Source: Granulicella sp. S190 (GTDB lineage: Bacteria > Acidobacteriota > Terriglobia > Terriglobales > Acidobacteriaceae). From it: a stretch of DNA of 43,406 bases. The translations under genes and the position numbers were made by a program. This document shows, piece by piece, positions 9,752 to 19,535 of this stretch (positions within the stretch are counted from its first letter, which is position 1; each line of letters starts with the position of its first letter). The notes beneath the pieces are model-generated. The model was not told where the DNA came from and ran no database searches. It saw only the letters and a program-made list of their open reading frames with translations. The stretch covers positions 104,155 to 147,560 of the forward strand of contig NZ_LMUD01000031.1 of assembly GCF_009766095.1 (NCBI RefSeq). The letters run 5' to 3'.

Positions 9752-10489
9752 ATGGAGCAGCGCACCCCCACTCTCCGCGGCGTCGCCTGGCTTTGGTTCG
9801 GCCTCAGTACCGCTGTGCTCGCAATTGGCTTTCGACAAGCCATCTTCCTCGTCCCCACCGATGCCGCGCAAGGCAACGTAGGGCGCATCTTCTACTACCA
9901 CGTTCCCATCGCGATGTTGAGTCTGATCTTCCCTTACATCAACTTCGCGGCCTCCCTCTTCTACCTCTACTGGCGCCGTCGCGACCCGCTCAAAGCCCTC
10001 ACAGCCGATGCACTTGCTCTAACCACTGCGGAGGTCACGGTCGTCTACTCCAGCATCTGCCTTCTTACAGGCATGCTGTGGGGACGAGCTACATGGGGAA
10101 TCTGGTGGACCTGGGATCCCCGTCTCACCAGCATGCTTCTCCTGTGGCTGCTGTACGTCAGCTACCTGATGCTGCGCCGCTTCTCCTCCACCGGCCAGAC
10201 CCACACCCTGGCGGCTGTTCTCTCGGTCTTCGCCGCAGTAGACGTCCCCATCGTCTACATGTCCATTCGCTGGTGGCGAACCCAGCACCCGGCCCCCGTC
10301 TTCGGTGGTGGCCCCGACTCCGGCGTCGATCCGTCGATGCTCCCCGCCTTCTACTGGAACCTCGCAGGATGGACCCTGTGGGGTATCTGCATCGTCCTCT
10401 TTCGCTTCGCTCTCGAACGCCGGCGTCAACTTGCCGAGCAGGAAGCCGCCCTGCAGGCCATCGAAGCCTCTTTGGAGATCCCGCAATGA
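9752..10489 (+). CDS. ccmC: heme handling protein CcmC
   Basis: CcmC loads heme onto CcmE. The 245-residue protein has about six membrane spans, the tryptophan-rich WWD signature WGIWWTWDPRLT around residues 118-129, and the two external histidines expected to ligand heme (one in FYYHVP near residue 50, one in WRTQHP near residue 177). The C-terminus ends in a charged cytosolic tail. Start ATG 9752 has only a weak ribosome binding site. Its stop overlaps the ATG of the next small gene (ATGA). Confidence 0.95.
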   Translation: MEQRTPTLRGVAWLWFGLSTAVLAIGFRQAIFLVPTDAAQGNVGRIFYYHVPIAMLSLIFPYINFAASLFYLYWRRRDPLKALTADALALTTAEVTVVYSSICLLTGMLWGRATWGIWWTWDPRLTSMLLLWLLYVSYLMLRRFSSTGQTHTLAAVLSVFAAVDVPIVYMSIRWWRTQHPAPVFGGGPDSGVDPSMLPAFYWNLAGWTLWGICIVLFRFALERRRQLAEQEAALQAIEASLEIPQ

Positions 10490-10629
10490 CCTGGCATTCC
10501 TTCTTCGACCTCAGCACCATGCCGCATCGGCATCTGGTATTCGCCTATGTAGCCGTGTGGGTCATTCAGGGTGGGTACTTTGCCTGGACGGCGTGGAACT
10601 GGACTCGAATGCCGGGGGAGCGTCGCTAA
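10486..10629 (+). CDS. ccmD: CcmD-like small membrane protein
   Basis: A 47-residue ORF starting by ATGA overlap with ccmC. It has a polar head with MPHRHLVFAYVAVW, one membrane span (about residues 17-36) and a short tail with basic residues, the layout of CcmD, which stabilises the CcmABC-CcmE complex. CcmD proteins are poorly conserved, so this rests on size, topology and place at the end of the operon. No ccmF, ccmG or ccmH follows here; those must be elsewhere or absent. Confidence 0.72.
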   Translation: MTWHSFFDLSTMPHRHLVFAYVAVWVIQGGYFAWTAWNWTRMPGERR

Positions 10630-10633
10630 AAAT

Positions 10634-10666
10634 CAACGAAGCCGCAGGTGGACCGCAGCTTCGTTG
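10634..10666 (+). terminator. hairpin at the end of the ccm operon
   Basis: Stem CAACGAAGC (10634-10642) with GCTTCGTTG (10658-10666) five bases after the last ccm stop. There is no T-run, so it may be a weak or factor-assisted terminator or an mRNA-end stabiliser. Confidence 0.45.
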
Positions 10667-10787
10667 TCCGAGTAGGAATTGCAGTTGACGCGAATCAATT
10701 CCTATCGATTCGCATCAACCGCCTAAACACCTAATGGCGTACAAAAGTTTCGGAGACTTCTAAAATCTCTTCGTAGTTCGCCTTCCC

Positions 10788-12032
10788 TTGCCGCTCTCGT
10801 ATTGCCTCGATAAACTCCAAACAGTGCCCAAGCTTCCCCTCTCTCCCGTTCGTCTCGTTATCGCCTTAGCCCTCGTGCTCCTCAGTCTCTCCGGCTGTCG
10901 CAGGAGTAGTTTTCCTGACGTCCCCGCCGGCTACCGTGAGTTTGCTTATATCAGCAACGGCGGATCGAACACTGTCACCGTTCTTGATCTTGTCTACCTT
11001 CGTCAGGACCGAACACTTCAGGTCGGCACTAATCCAACCAATCTTGCCGCAAACCCCGTTCGCAATGAGATTTATGTCGTCAACACTCAGTCGGGCACAG
11101 TCACTGTAATCGACGCCAGAACGAACCGTGTTGCTGCGACGATCTCAGTTCATCGCCAACCGTCCTTCGTCGTGGTCGATCCTACCGGGCACAGGGCGTA
11201 CGTTGCCAACGCCGGCTCAAACAGCATCAGCGTGCTTGATCTTGATCGGCGGCGCGAGATCTCCGTCTCAGGGACTGGGGAGCAACCGGCAGAGGCTAGC
11301 ATCTCGCCCGACGGCCGCGCTCTTGTCGTCGCTAACCAACGTAGCGGCAGCGTATCCCTCTTCGAAGTCACTCCGTTTACCTCTGGCTCGTCATCAGCCA
11401 TTCATCTTCGCTCTACGTTCTCCGGCTGTCCGGGAGCTAAAAGCATCGTAATTTTGCCTGACTCCTCGAAGGCATTCGTGGCTTGTTCCGCAGGTCATCA
11501 GGTGATGGCAGTCAGCCTCGCAGCGGCGCCCGGATCGTGGGCTGCAAAGCAGAACTCCTCTCTTTTGAATGACCATATGCTTGCCCTGCTGAATGTCGGG
11601 AAGACGCCGGTTCACCTGGCCATGAAGCCTGATGGTGGGGAGATCTTCGTGTCCAACTTTGACTCTGACAGCTTCTCCGAGATCTCTACGTGGACCAATG
11701 AGGTGGGTGGTACTTACAGCATCGGCAACAAGCCGATAGGCGGCATTGTGAGCCGTGACAACAGCATGCTTTGGGTCTCGAACTTCGGTGCTGACTCCCT
11801 TGGGCTCTACAGTATCGACGATGGAAAGCTGGCTGGCAGCGTCCGCACGGGTTCAGCGCCGGATGCGCTTGCGTTTTCGGCCGATGAGCATCTTTTGCTG
11901 GCTGCGGACTCGCATTCGGGCGATGTTGCGGTGATTCGAACGCAGGGAAAGCAAGGGCCTGCGCTATTTACAATTCTTCCTGCCGGTATCTCGCCGAACT
12001 CTATCGTGGTTAAGGCTCTGCGAGAAAAGTAG
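10788..12032 (+). CDS. YVTN beta-propeller repeat lipoprotein
   Basis: An exported lipoprotein with a hydrophobic signal and lipobox LSLSGC (the Cys is residue 25 from the GTG at 10824). The mature part is a run of roughly seven YVTN/surface-layer propeller blades such as YISNGGSNTVTVLDL, YVVNTQSGTVTVIDA and YVANAGSNSISVLDL, each about 40 residues. Proteins of this type are extracytoplasmic and often act in binding or as scaffolds; no catalytic site is visible. The frame is open from TTG 10788 but GTG 10824 gives a standard lipoprotein signal; neither has a clear ribosome binding site. Single gene, convergent with the phosphatase gene, followed by a GT-rich repeat. Confidence 0.85.
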   Translation: MPLSYCLDKLQTVPKLPLSPVRLVIALALVLLSLSGCRRSSFPDVPAGYREFAYISNGGSNTVTVLDLVYLRQDRTLQVGTNPTNLAANPVRNEIYVVNTQSGTVTVIDARTNRVAATISVHRQPSFVVVDPTGHRAYVANAGSNSISVLDLDRRREISVSGTGEQPAEASISPDGRALVVANQRSGSVSLFEVTPFTSGSSSAIHLRSTFSGCPGAKSIVILPDSSKAFVACSAGHQVMAVSLAAAPGSWAAKQNSSLLNDHMLALLNVGKTPVHLAMKPDGGEIFVSNFDSDSFSEISTWTNEVGGTYSIGNKPIGGIVSRDNSMLWVSNFGADSLGLYSIDDGKLAGSVRTGSAPDALAFSADEHLLLAADSHSGDVAVIRTQGKQGPALFTILPAGISPNSIVVKALREK

Positions 12033-12040
12033 TGGTTGTA

Positions 12041-12237
12041 GAAAAAAATCTGGCGTGGTGGCTGCCCGGATTTCTATCGTTTTACTGGGCTTTTTGAGGG
12101 GTGTTTTGAAATAAGAGCCTTCCTAGCCATGGTTTTTTGCTGGTGTGAACGTGGTGCAGTGCGTGGCTAAGCTGGTGTCTTAGCAGCGCAATTTTCGGCA
12201 CTGAAAAACACGCCACTGCTTCCAACTATTTTTTTCT
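12041..12237 (+). repeat. GT-rich intergenic repeat, copy 1
   Basis: A non-coding stretch that aligns with 38818-39000 in the same orientation. Shared blocks are TCTGRCGTGGTGG near its start, a CGTTTTT..GGG..TTTTG block, then GTGGTG..GCGTGG..TAA..TGGTG, TTAGCAGCG, a TTTT..GG block and AAAA-ACGCCA, ending in a T-rich tail. Poly-G/T bias on one strand and scattered T-runs are striking. It fills the gap between two convergent genes. Confidence 0.65.
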
Positions 12238-12244
12238 GAGAGCT

Positions 12245-14497
12245 TCAGACCTGCCGGGCCAGTACCAGGGTGATGTCGTCGGGCTGTTCGTCGGCGCCGA
12301 TCCAGGCGTCGAGCGCGAGCATCACCTGGCCGGATATGACGTGCAGGGGCTGGTCCCTGTAGCGGGCTACCACTTCCATCATCCGCTCTTCCCCAAACTC
12401 GCCGAAGTCGTTCTCCGGTTCGGTAACGCCATCTGAGTAGGCCACCATGATGTCTCCGGGCTGCATCTGGAACCGATCTTCCTCGTAGTGCATTCCATCC
12501 ATCAGGCCAACCACGGTGCCACCCTTATCAAGCCGCCGAATATGGCCATCCCTGCTCAAGACGAGCGGCGGCAGCTGCCCCGCGTTCGAGTAGGTCAACA
12601 TGGCAGAAGTTGCGTTGTAGTGAGCTAGAAACAACGTGGCATACTTCTCCGGCTGGGTGCTGCGGTAGAGGTGACGATTCAGCAGAGAAAGAATGCGCCC
12701 CGGCGACTGGAAGAGCTCGTCGCAGTCTCCGCCGCGGCCTTCCCTGCTGGCCGTCAGTCCGGCCACACTGGACTCGCTGTAGACCAGCTCCTCGCTGGCG
12801 AAGCGATAGGCGCGCACAGCCGAGTGCAGAGTCGCCATCAATAGCGCGGCGGAGATTCCCTTGCCGCTGATGTCGCCGATAGCAATGCCTACGCCGGTTT
12901 CGCGTCGGCTGACCATGCCTGCGTGCGCCTCTTCGTGGAAGACGAGGAAGTCGTAGTAGTCGCCGCTGACGGAGCGCGCCGGCCGGCAGACGCCATGGAG
13001 ATCCAGGGTCTCGAGCCCCTGCGCGTGCAGCGGGAAGAGATTGGCCTGCACCTCCTGCGCGATGGAGATCTCGTTTTGCAGACGCTCTTTCTCTTTCTGC
13101 TCTTCGAGAAGACGCTTTAGCGATCCGGACATCGTATTGAACGAGCGGCTTAGTTCGGCAAGCTGGTCGTCGCTCTTTACGCCGATGCGATAGTCCAAAT
13201 CTCCACGATCAATATGCTGGGTAGCGCCGTAGAGATCGGCAACCGAGGAGGTGATGGAACGGCTGAGACCAACGGCCATCCACAAGGCCAGCAGTTCGAT
13301 TACGGTAAAGACCACGCAGAGCAGAATGATCCCGATGCGCAGAACGCTGGTTACAATTCCGCCGAGCGAGGAGCCGAACAACTGGTTATAGAGCAGAGAG
13401 GGCCGGGACTGGACAGCGATAAGAACGTTGTCTCGCTCTCCCGTATCCCAGTCTGTGATCGGCTCTGTCGAGGTGAAGCTTACCCGCATGTCGGCGAGAT
13501 TAACGGCTGGAGGCTCGGTTCCACCGACGATCCAACTGGATCCACCGTTGATCCCATCCGACCCGACTGCAAACCTGACCTTCTGCCGCGGTTGTTGGCC
13601 GGAAGCTGGGGTGCCTGCGTTTACCTGCTCCTTTTTCTCGCTGCTGATTTCGTTCGCAGTTCTTCCGGCGCGCTGGGGCAGGAGGCTTGCCTGTCCGAGT
13701 CCTTCGGACATCAGCTTTAGTACGCTGCTATCTACGGGCAGACTCGACATGAGCGTGAAGATGCGGCCATCATTCCACTTATGCTGACGAAGGGCCACAA
13801 GGTAGAGATCTCGCCCGTCGAGGACCAGTCCGGAGAATTCGTTACCCGGCAGCTGAGTTGCCCAGGGCGGGAGGCCGAAGGGGGCTTTGCCATGATAGCC
13901 CGGCCCCAGATCGACCGGGGCACTGTTAAGGAAGACGCGCGTCTCGCGATGCAGTTTCATGCGAGGCAGATCCAGGCGCCCAACATCTCCTGCCCGTTCA
14001 ATGTTCTGGATAGCATCGGCAAGTTGGGGGGCAGTGTCCTTTGGACGTTCGGCAACCAGCGCTGTGGTGAGATCGGCGCGGTGCCCACTCTCGTTGCTCA
14101 TCTGACGTAGCTCGGCTTGCAGCCTGGAGTCTGTGAGGTGGATGGCAAATTGTCCGGCGGCAACGTAGGAGAGGACTCCAACCAATGTAACGAACAGGAC
14201 CACTGGAGCGACACCGATCAGAAGATAGGTGAGCACCAGCTTGTTTCGGAGGCTCCAGAGGAGGTGCTTGCGGACCAGCTGCAAGGTAAGCGGGATGGCA
14301 ACCGAGATGAGAGCGATTCCAACAAAGAACTGCAGAACGCCTAAGAAAGTTCCGAATCCTCCGGAGATCCAGCGGCGAACGAATAATACGCAGAACCAGA
14401 GCCCGAGCCAGAACGCGGCACCGGCAAGTCCTGTAGGCACCCGTTCTCGCAGAAGCTCGAGAGCGCGCGGCCTGGTAGGGCTATACGGTTCCTGCAT
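12245..14497 (-). CDS. membrane HAMP-PP2C (SpoIIE/RsbU-type) serine phosphatase
   Basis: A 750-residue signalling phosphatase. Three hydrophobic spans lie near residues 22-42, 50-72 and 88-115, then a large extracytoplasmic region (about 120-380), a further span near 385-410, a HAMP domain with the typical ITSSVADLYGATQHIDRGDLDYRI, a short coiled coil EEQKEKERLQNEISIAQEVQANLFP, and a PP2C-like SpoIIE domain. Metal-binding aspartates are seen in GDYYDF, IGDISGKG, YSDGVTE and QPDDITLV. It probably senses an external cue and dephosphorylates an anti-sigma-factor antagonist; no such partner is encoded nearby. It overlaps the end of the upstream yihY-like gene by 17 bp and starts with GGAGG nine bases upstream. 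Confidence 0.92.
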   Translation of the reverse strand: MQEPYSPTRPRALELLRERVPTGLAGAAFWLGLWFCVLFVRRWISGGFGTFLGVLQFFVGIALISVAIPLTLQLVRKHLLWSLRNKLVLTYLLIGVAPVVLFVTLVGVLSYVAAGQFAIHLTDSRLQAELRQMSNESGHRADLTTALVAERPKDTAPQLADAIQNIERAGDVGRLDLPRMKLHRETRVFLNSAPVDLGPGYHGKAPFGLPPWATQLPGNEFSGLVLDGRDLYLVALRQHKWNDGRIFTLMSSLPVDSSVLKLMSEGLGQASLLPQRAGRTANEISSEKKEQVNAGTPASGQQPRQKVRFAVGSDGINGGSSWIVGGTEPPAVNLADMRVSFTSTEPITDWDTGERDNVLIAVQSRPSLLYNQLFGSSLGGIVTSVLRIGIILLCVVFTVIELLALWMAVGLSRSITSSVADLYGATQHIDRGDLDYRIGVKSDDQLAELSRSFNTMSGSLKRLLEEQKEKERLQNEISIAQEVQANLFPLHAQGLETLDLHGVCRPARSVSGDYYDFLVFHEEAHAGMVSRRETGVGIAIGDISGKGISAALLMATLHSAVRAYRFASEELVYSESSVAGLTASREGRGGDCDELFQSPGRILSLLNRHLYRSTQPEKYATLFLAHYNATSAMLTYSNAGQLPPLVLSRDGHIRRLDKGGTVVGLMDGMHYEEDRFQMQPGDIMVAYSDGVTEPENDFGEFGEERMMEVVARYRDQPLHVISGQVMLALDAWIGADEQPDDITLVLARQV

Positions 14498-15443
14498 CTT
14501 TTGTCGCCTCCAGTTCCGCCTGCCGTGCCAGCTTCAAGGTATAACGTGTCGCCGAAAAGTGTGCTCCGGCCAACAGGAGCAGACCTGAGAGAAAGGCCCA
14601 CATCATCAGCCCTACCGAAATATAAAACGGTCCATAGACGGACTGAAAGTCCAGCCACGGAAGCGCCTTGATATAGAGATATTTGGCGCCCAGCCATATC
14701 AGGCCAACCACGATGGCCGTAGGGAGCACCGCGCGCGCTGGAACTTTTCTGTACGGCAACACCCAATAGATTAGGAAAAAGAGCAGGATGCTCGCAAGCC
14801 CCGCGCATAGCTTGAGGAAGGTGAAGGAGATGAAGTGGAAGACGTTGTTGTTGGTATGGCCAAAGAAGACCCAGGAGAGGATCGTCTGCTGGCTGGCCGT
14901 GGAGGCAACCGACGCCATCGCCAGAACGCCGACGGCAAAGGCCAGTCCGAGGGAGATAGCCTGATTGTGCAGATAGCTGCGGTTCTGGCGTACGCCCCAG
15001 ACGCTGTTCAGAGCAACTTCCAATGGGAGAAAAACGCCTGTTGAGGTGATGAGCAGCATGACCAGGGAGAAGAGCTGCGTTCCCTTATGGGGATGGGCCA
15101 GAAGCTGCATGTTGCGCATGACGAAGTCCTGCCCTACGGGGAGCAGATTCTTCATCATGTCGCCGACGATCTGTTCCATGGATCGCGAGTGAAAGACGTT
15201 GCGGCACAGGGTCAACAAAAGCACGATAAAGGGGAAGAGCGAGAGGATGACATTGGCGGCAACGCTGAAGGCGTAGGTGTGCACCTCTGTGCGGGCCATG
15301 TAGCGGGCGAGCGCGGCGAGCTGCGCGGAGAGGCCGTAGCCCCGAACGACGGGCTGGACGTCCTCGATCGGCTTGGGCGGAGTCTCCGATGCAAATCCGG
15401 TCGTTCCTGGAACTTCGCTTTTGGGTGGAAGAATGGACGGCAT
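14481..15443 (-). CDS. YihY/BrkB family integral membrane protein
   Basis: A 320-residue inner-membrane protein with about six spans, matching the YihY/BrkB family (once miscalled RNase BN). Characteristic parts are the LARYMARTEVHTYAFSVAAN start of the membrane region, LSLFPFIVLLL, FLPLEVALNSVWGVRQNRSY, and YWVLPYRKVPARAVLPTAIV. The first 45 residues are a Pro-rich cytosolic tail. Function is not settled for this family. No clear ribosome binding site is present at ATG 15443. It lies 55 bp after queG and overlaps the phosphatase gene, suggesting one transcript. Confidence 0.9.
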   Translation of the reverse strand: MPSILPPKSEVPGTTGFASETPPKPIEDVQPVVRGYGLSAQLAALARYMARTEVHTYAFSVAANVILSLFPFIVLLLTLCRNVFHSRSMEQIVGDMMKNLLPVGQDFVMRNMQLLAHPHKGTQLFSLVMLLITSTGVFLPLEVALNSVWGVRQNRSYLHNQAISLGLAFAVGVLAMASVASTASQQTILSWVFFGHTNNNVFHFISFTFLKLCAGLASILLFFLIYWVLPYRKVPARAVLPTAIVVGLIWLGAKYLYIKALPWLDFQSVYGPFYISVGLMMWAFLSGLLLLAGAHFSATRYTLKLARQAELEATKDAGTV

Positions 15444-15497
15444 AGGAGGGTTTCGTGTAGAGCGGGCGTCAATGGACCGACACGGTTTCCTTCGATG

Positions 15498-16802
<1,305 letters not shown>

Positions 16803-17027
16803 GCCTTTGCCAGTAAACTTGTCTGGTCAGGGAAGAGATTCGAACTAACGAAGAATTCCCTGGCTACACGTCACTCTCAATGGCTTTGCTGGTTGTCTCT
16901 TGCATTCGCATGTCCTGCAGACGCCGTTGATTGGTCGGTTACAGTTCCCCAGACTGCAATTGACGCCACGTCTGACGCCGCTCCTTTAGCCAGCTAAGAG
17001 ACGGTCTCAAGGTGATTGATAAAACGC

Positions 17028-17119
17028 GGAGAGGTGGCAGAGCCCGGTTGAATGCACCTGACTCGAAATCAGACATAGGCGTAAGTCTATCGGGGGTTCG
17101 AATCCCTCCCTCTCCGCCA
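17028..17119 (+). tRNA. tRNA-Ser (anticodon CGA)
   Basis: A 92-nt class II tRNA. The acceptor stem GGAGAGG pairs with CCTCTCC, discriminator G and an encoded CCA follow. The anticodon arm is CTGA-CTCGAAA-TCAG, giving anticodon CGA, which reads UCG serine codons. A long variable arm (about ACATAGGCGTAAGTCTATC) and the T-loop GGTTCGAATCC are present. Confidence 0.97.
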
Positions 17120-17444
17120 TTTACTTGTTTCAGGAGTTCCAGAGACATCCAGATGAACCGCGATAACCCCAGAGAATGCTGGGGCGGTGCCAAGGCCACT
17201 GGCTCCGACTGATTTGATACGCCAATCGGATCATGGCGACTGCTCGTGAGAAGGCGGTGGTGTTCTCGTATACGAGCGTAAGCTGGACCAGGTGCAGCGA
17301 CGGGCAAGCGGATTCGGCTGGATGAACCAAACGCGACTGATCGGAATTTGTTGCATTCCTTGAAAAACTTCATGCTATGGTTTCCGGGTGGGTCGTCTCT
17401 GCCCCGTACGGTGTACGAGAATCCGAAATCCTATCGAGGATGAC
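17120..17444. other. intergenic region after tRNA-Ser
   Basis: No gene supported. A hairpin CCCCAG (17167-17172) / CTGGGG (17179-17184) lies 48 bases after the tRNA and has no T-run; it may be the tRNA transcript end. I found no second copy of the tRNA 3' end in the window and no integrase gene next to it. Confidence 0.5.
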
Positions 17445-18779
17445 ATGATGAAGAACAACAAGGGCACAGGACGATCTTTCTCGCCAGCAAGCTTTCTCCC
17501 TCTAGTCACAATGGCGCTAGCAATGAGCCCACTCTTTCTAGCAACCCCGACCCTCAGGGCACAAGACGACCTACACGTCCAATACAAGTTCAATGGTCTG
17601 GCCGATGGTGCTTCGCCCATTGGGAACCTGCTCGCCGACGGTTATAGCCATGTCCTCGGGGTCGCCAACGCGGGCGGAACATTGTGCCATCCGACCGGCT
17701 GCGGCGTAGTCTTCGATTGGGCACATGGCTATCTGGTACCAGAGTTCACCTTCGGATCACTTGATGGCAAGCCAAATTTTCCATCCTCTGGCTTAGTGCG
17801 CGACACTGCGGGAGATCTATATGGAGAGATGTTGATTGAAGTTGCAACAAACTCTACGGTCGGAGCGATTTACAAGATTCTTCCCTCAGGTACTGGGACC
17901 GTGCTACACGTTTTCTCCGCTACCGAAGGGGAGCCGTATGGCGGTCTGACGATAGACAAGAAGGGAACTCTCTACGGCGTGACGACGGCAGGCGGCTGCG
18001 CTCCTGGTAACGGTTGCGGGGAGATCTTCGAGATCAGTCCTGCTGGAGTTACCACTGTCCTCTTTCACTTCAAAAACCCAGTCGTGTCCGGCTCCGACCC
18101 GCAGACCTCTTTGGCGGTCGATGCGGAGGGGAATCTCTACGGGACCACGACGGACGGTGGCCCGGATGATACCGGGAACTCCGACAACCCTGGTTACGGA
18201 GTCCTGTTTCAGTTGAGACCCGATGGTACCTTCACCGTCCTTCACAACTTCACTGGTGGGACGGATGGTGGTTCTCCTAACGGCATCGCGCTCGACGGCA
18301 AAGGAAACATCTTCGGCTTTGCGCTTTCAGGTGGAGATCTCAGCAGTTGCGCCCTCTATGACGCAGGTGCCTTCGCCAATTTTGGTTGCGGTGTGTTGTA
18401 CGAATTCGACACAGCCGGCAACTTTTCCGTGATTCACTCCTTTACTGGTTCGGATGGCGCTGGGCCGCAGGGAGTACCCCTGATACTCGGCGATACGATC
18501 TACGGGGCAACCCAGGCCGGGGGAGTCCACGGCTCCACCGAAGGACTCGATGGATTCGGTGTCGTCTTTCAGATCACTGCGAATGGACATCACACCACGC
18601 TGCATTCCTTTACGGGAAAGGATGGCCTTTTGCCTTCTACCGGACTCATTCAACTGCCAAATGGAGATATCTACGGGGCAACCCTGTTTGGGGGGCATTC
18701 CAGTGTTAGCACTAATCCATGCAAGACTAACGGAACTGCCGGTTGCGGTGTGTTGTACAAGATTTTGCTTCCCAAGTAA
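17445..18779 (+). CDS. exported GloVer (TIGR03803) repeat beta-propeller protein
   Basis: A 444-residue exported protein. It starts at ATG 17445 (GAGG five bases upstream), has an N-terminal basic stretch and a hydrophobic signal ending near TLRAQDD, then about eight to nine repeats of roughly 40 residues with the pattern LHxFTGxDGxxPxxGLxxDxxGNLYGxTxxGG, the Gloeobacter/Verrucomicrobia repeat common in acidobacterial genomes. Each repeat ends in GVLYK/GVLFQ/GVVFQ-like strands. A six- to eight-bladed propeller on the cell surface is expected; role unknown. Several Cys pairs (CHPTGC, CAPGNGC, CKTNGTAGC) suggest disulfides in the loops. Confidence 0.85.
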   Translation: MMKNNKGTGRSFSPASFLPLVTMALAMSPLFLATPTLRAQDDLHVQYKFNGLADGASPIGNLLADGYSHVLGVANAGGTLCHPTGCGVVFDWAHGYLVPEFTFGSLDGKPNFPSSGLVRDTAGDLYGEMLIEVATNSTVGAIYKILPSGTGTVLHVFSATEGEPYGGLTIDKKGTLYGVTTAGGCAPGNGCGEIFEISPAGVTTVLFHFKNPVVSGSDPQTSLAVDAEGNLYGTTTDGGPDDTGNSDNPGYGVLFQLRPDGTFTVLHNFTGGTDGGSPNGIALDGKGNIFGFALSGGDLSSCALYDAGAFANFGCGVLYEFDTAGNFSVIHSFTGSDGAGPQGVPLILGDTIYGATQAGGVHGSTEGLDGFGVVFQITANGHHTTLHSFTGKDGLLPSTGLIQLPNGDIYGATLFGGHSSVSTNPCKTNGTAGCGVLYKILLPK

Positions 18780-18840
18780 CTTAGTCGGCCTTCCGTAGAG
18801 GTTGAGTGTAGCTCGAGGTTTATTTTGTCTTAGGGTCGAA

Positions 18841-19149
18841 TACAAAACCGCCGAGCAGAGGAAGATTAGATTAATGTTCGACCCAGCACCTTCCAGCCCA
18901 TCGTTCGACTCGATGAGGAGGGAAACGCGAACTCACGATCATGCGATGGGTCTGATTCCCATATACTCCGAGAACGACAAGGCAACGTGCAAGACTACGA
19001 ACGCACGCGCCGAGACCGTGGCGACGTTGCCAGCCTTCCGCGAAGCATTCAACCGACGGCACTGCATCGTTCCTGCCGATTAGCTTTACGAATGGAATGA
19101 AACATATGGGTCTTCGCCCTCACTATGGGTAAAGACGGGTGATTCGACT
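18841..19149 (+). pseudogene. decayed SRAP (YedK/HMCES-type) abasic-site peptidase
   Basis: In one frame the sequence keeps core SRAP motifs: FDPAPSS (for the YNxAPxQ block), MGLIPIYSENDK (for WGLIPxWAKD), TNARAETVATLPAFREAF, then RRHCIVPAD, a TAG at 19081-19083, and LYEWNE. In intact members this last part reads PADGFYEW, so the TAG replaces the Gly codon. The N-terminal catalytic Cys start (MCGR) is missing, the Trp before GLIP is gone, and the C-terminal half is not found. Intact SRAP proteins crosslink to abasic sites in single-stranded DNA. This is a remnant, not a working gene. Confidence 0.75.
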
Positions 19150-19172
19150 TTACCTGTCAACGAGGAGGTCTC

Positions 19173-19364
19173 ATGCCTAGCGATAAGTCTGTATCAGTTG
19201 CTGTCATCGGGGTAATCGGAGTAGTTCTTGCTGCGCTAATCACTACCTACCATACAAATATTGGTGCTGCGATAGGGGGAGGCGGCACACCTAATCGTGG
19301 GCTTTGTTCTTTTAGTGTCCACTATGCACATTGCATGATGCGGGTACATCGTTGGGAATTTTAG
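19173..19364 (+). CDS. small hypothetical membrane protein
   Basis: A 63-residue ORF with a strong ribosome binding site (GAGGAGG, five bases before ATG 19173). Residues 8-24 (VAVIGVIGVVLAALITT) form a membrane span; a Gly-rich stretch and a Cys/His-containing tail follow. The first half looks like a real membrane anchor, the tail is not recognisable, so it may be the head of a gene broken by decay like its SRAP neighbour. No family recognised. Confidence 0.35.
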   Translation: MPSDKSVSVAVIGVIGVVLAALITTYHTNIGAAIGGGGTPNRGLCSFSVHYAHCMMRVHRWEF

Positions 19365-19422
19365 TCATCCCGTGTGGATGTCCGGGCGTAGCGATTGGCC
19401 ATTTCCCAGCGATTTTGACCGA

Positions 19423-19482
19423 TACGAAGGTATCCAACGATACCTTCGTACGATTGTTCGTCTTCGATGCTTCTGGTGTGAT
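19423..19482 (+). promoter_or_regulatory. palindromic promoter element, copy 1 (before the Hsp31-like gene)
   Basis: A 12-bp-arm palindrome TACGAAGGTATC (19423-19434), CAAC, GATACCTTCGTA (19439-19450). Three bases on, TTGTTC (19454-19459) and, 17 bases later, TGTGAT (19477-19482) look like a weak -35/-10 pair, with CTTCTGG directly before the -10. The palindrome lies just upstream of the -35 position, as for an activator. Gene start is at 19536. The same composite occurs at 25045-25103 (minus) and 30651-30714 (plus). Confidence 0.75.
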
Positions 19483-19535
19483 CGCGTTGTGTGCCTATCG
19501 GGACGACGCACGAGAAGGAACAGAGGAGAAGGACC

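Noticed and set aside
17028..17119. tRNA 3' end as a phage or island attachment site
   Set aside because: No second copy of the tRNA end and no integrase in the window; only the weaker island hint is kept.
19454..19482. The CTTCTGG block as an ECF-type -10 recognised by the sigma factor in the window
   Set aside because: No GGAAC-like -35 lies at the right distance in any of the three copies; the TTGTT-/17/-10 reading fits copies 1 and 2 better. Not excluded, only not supported.
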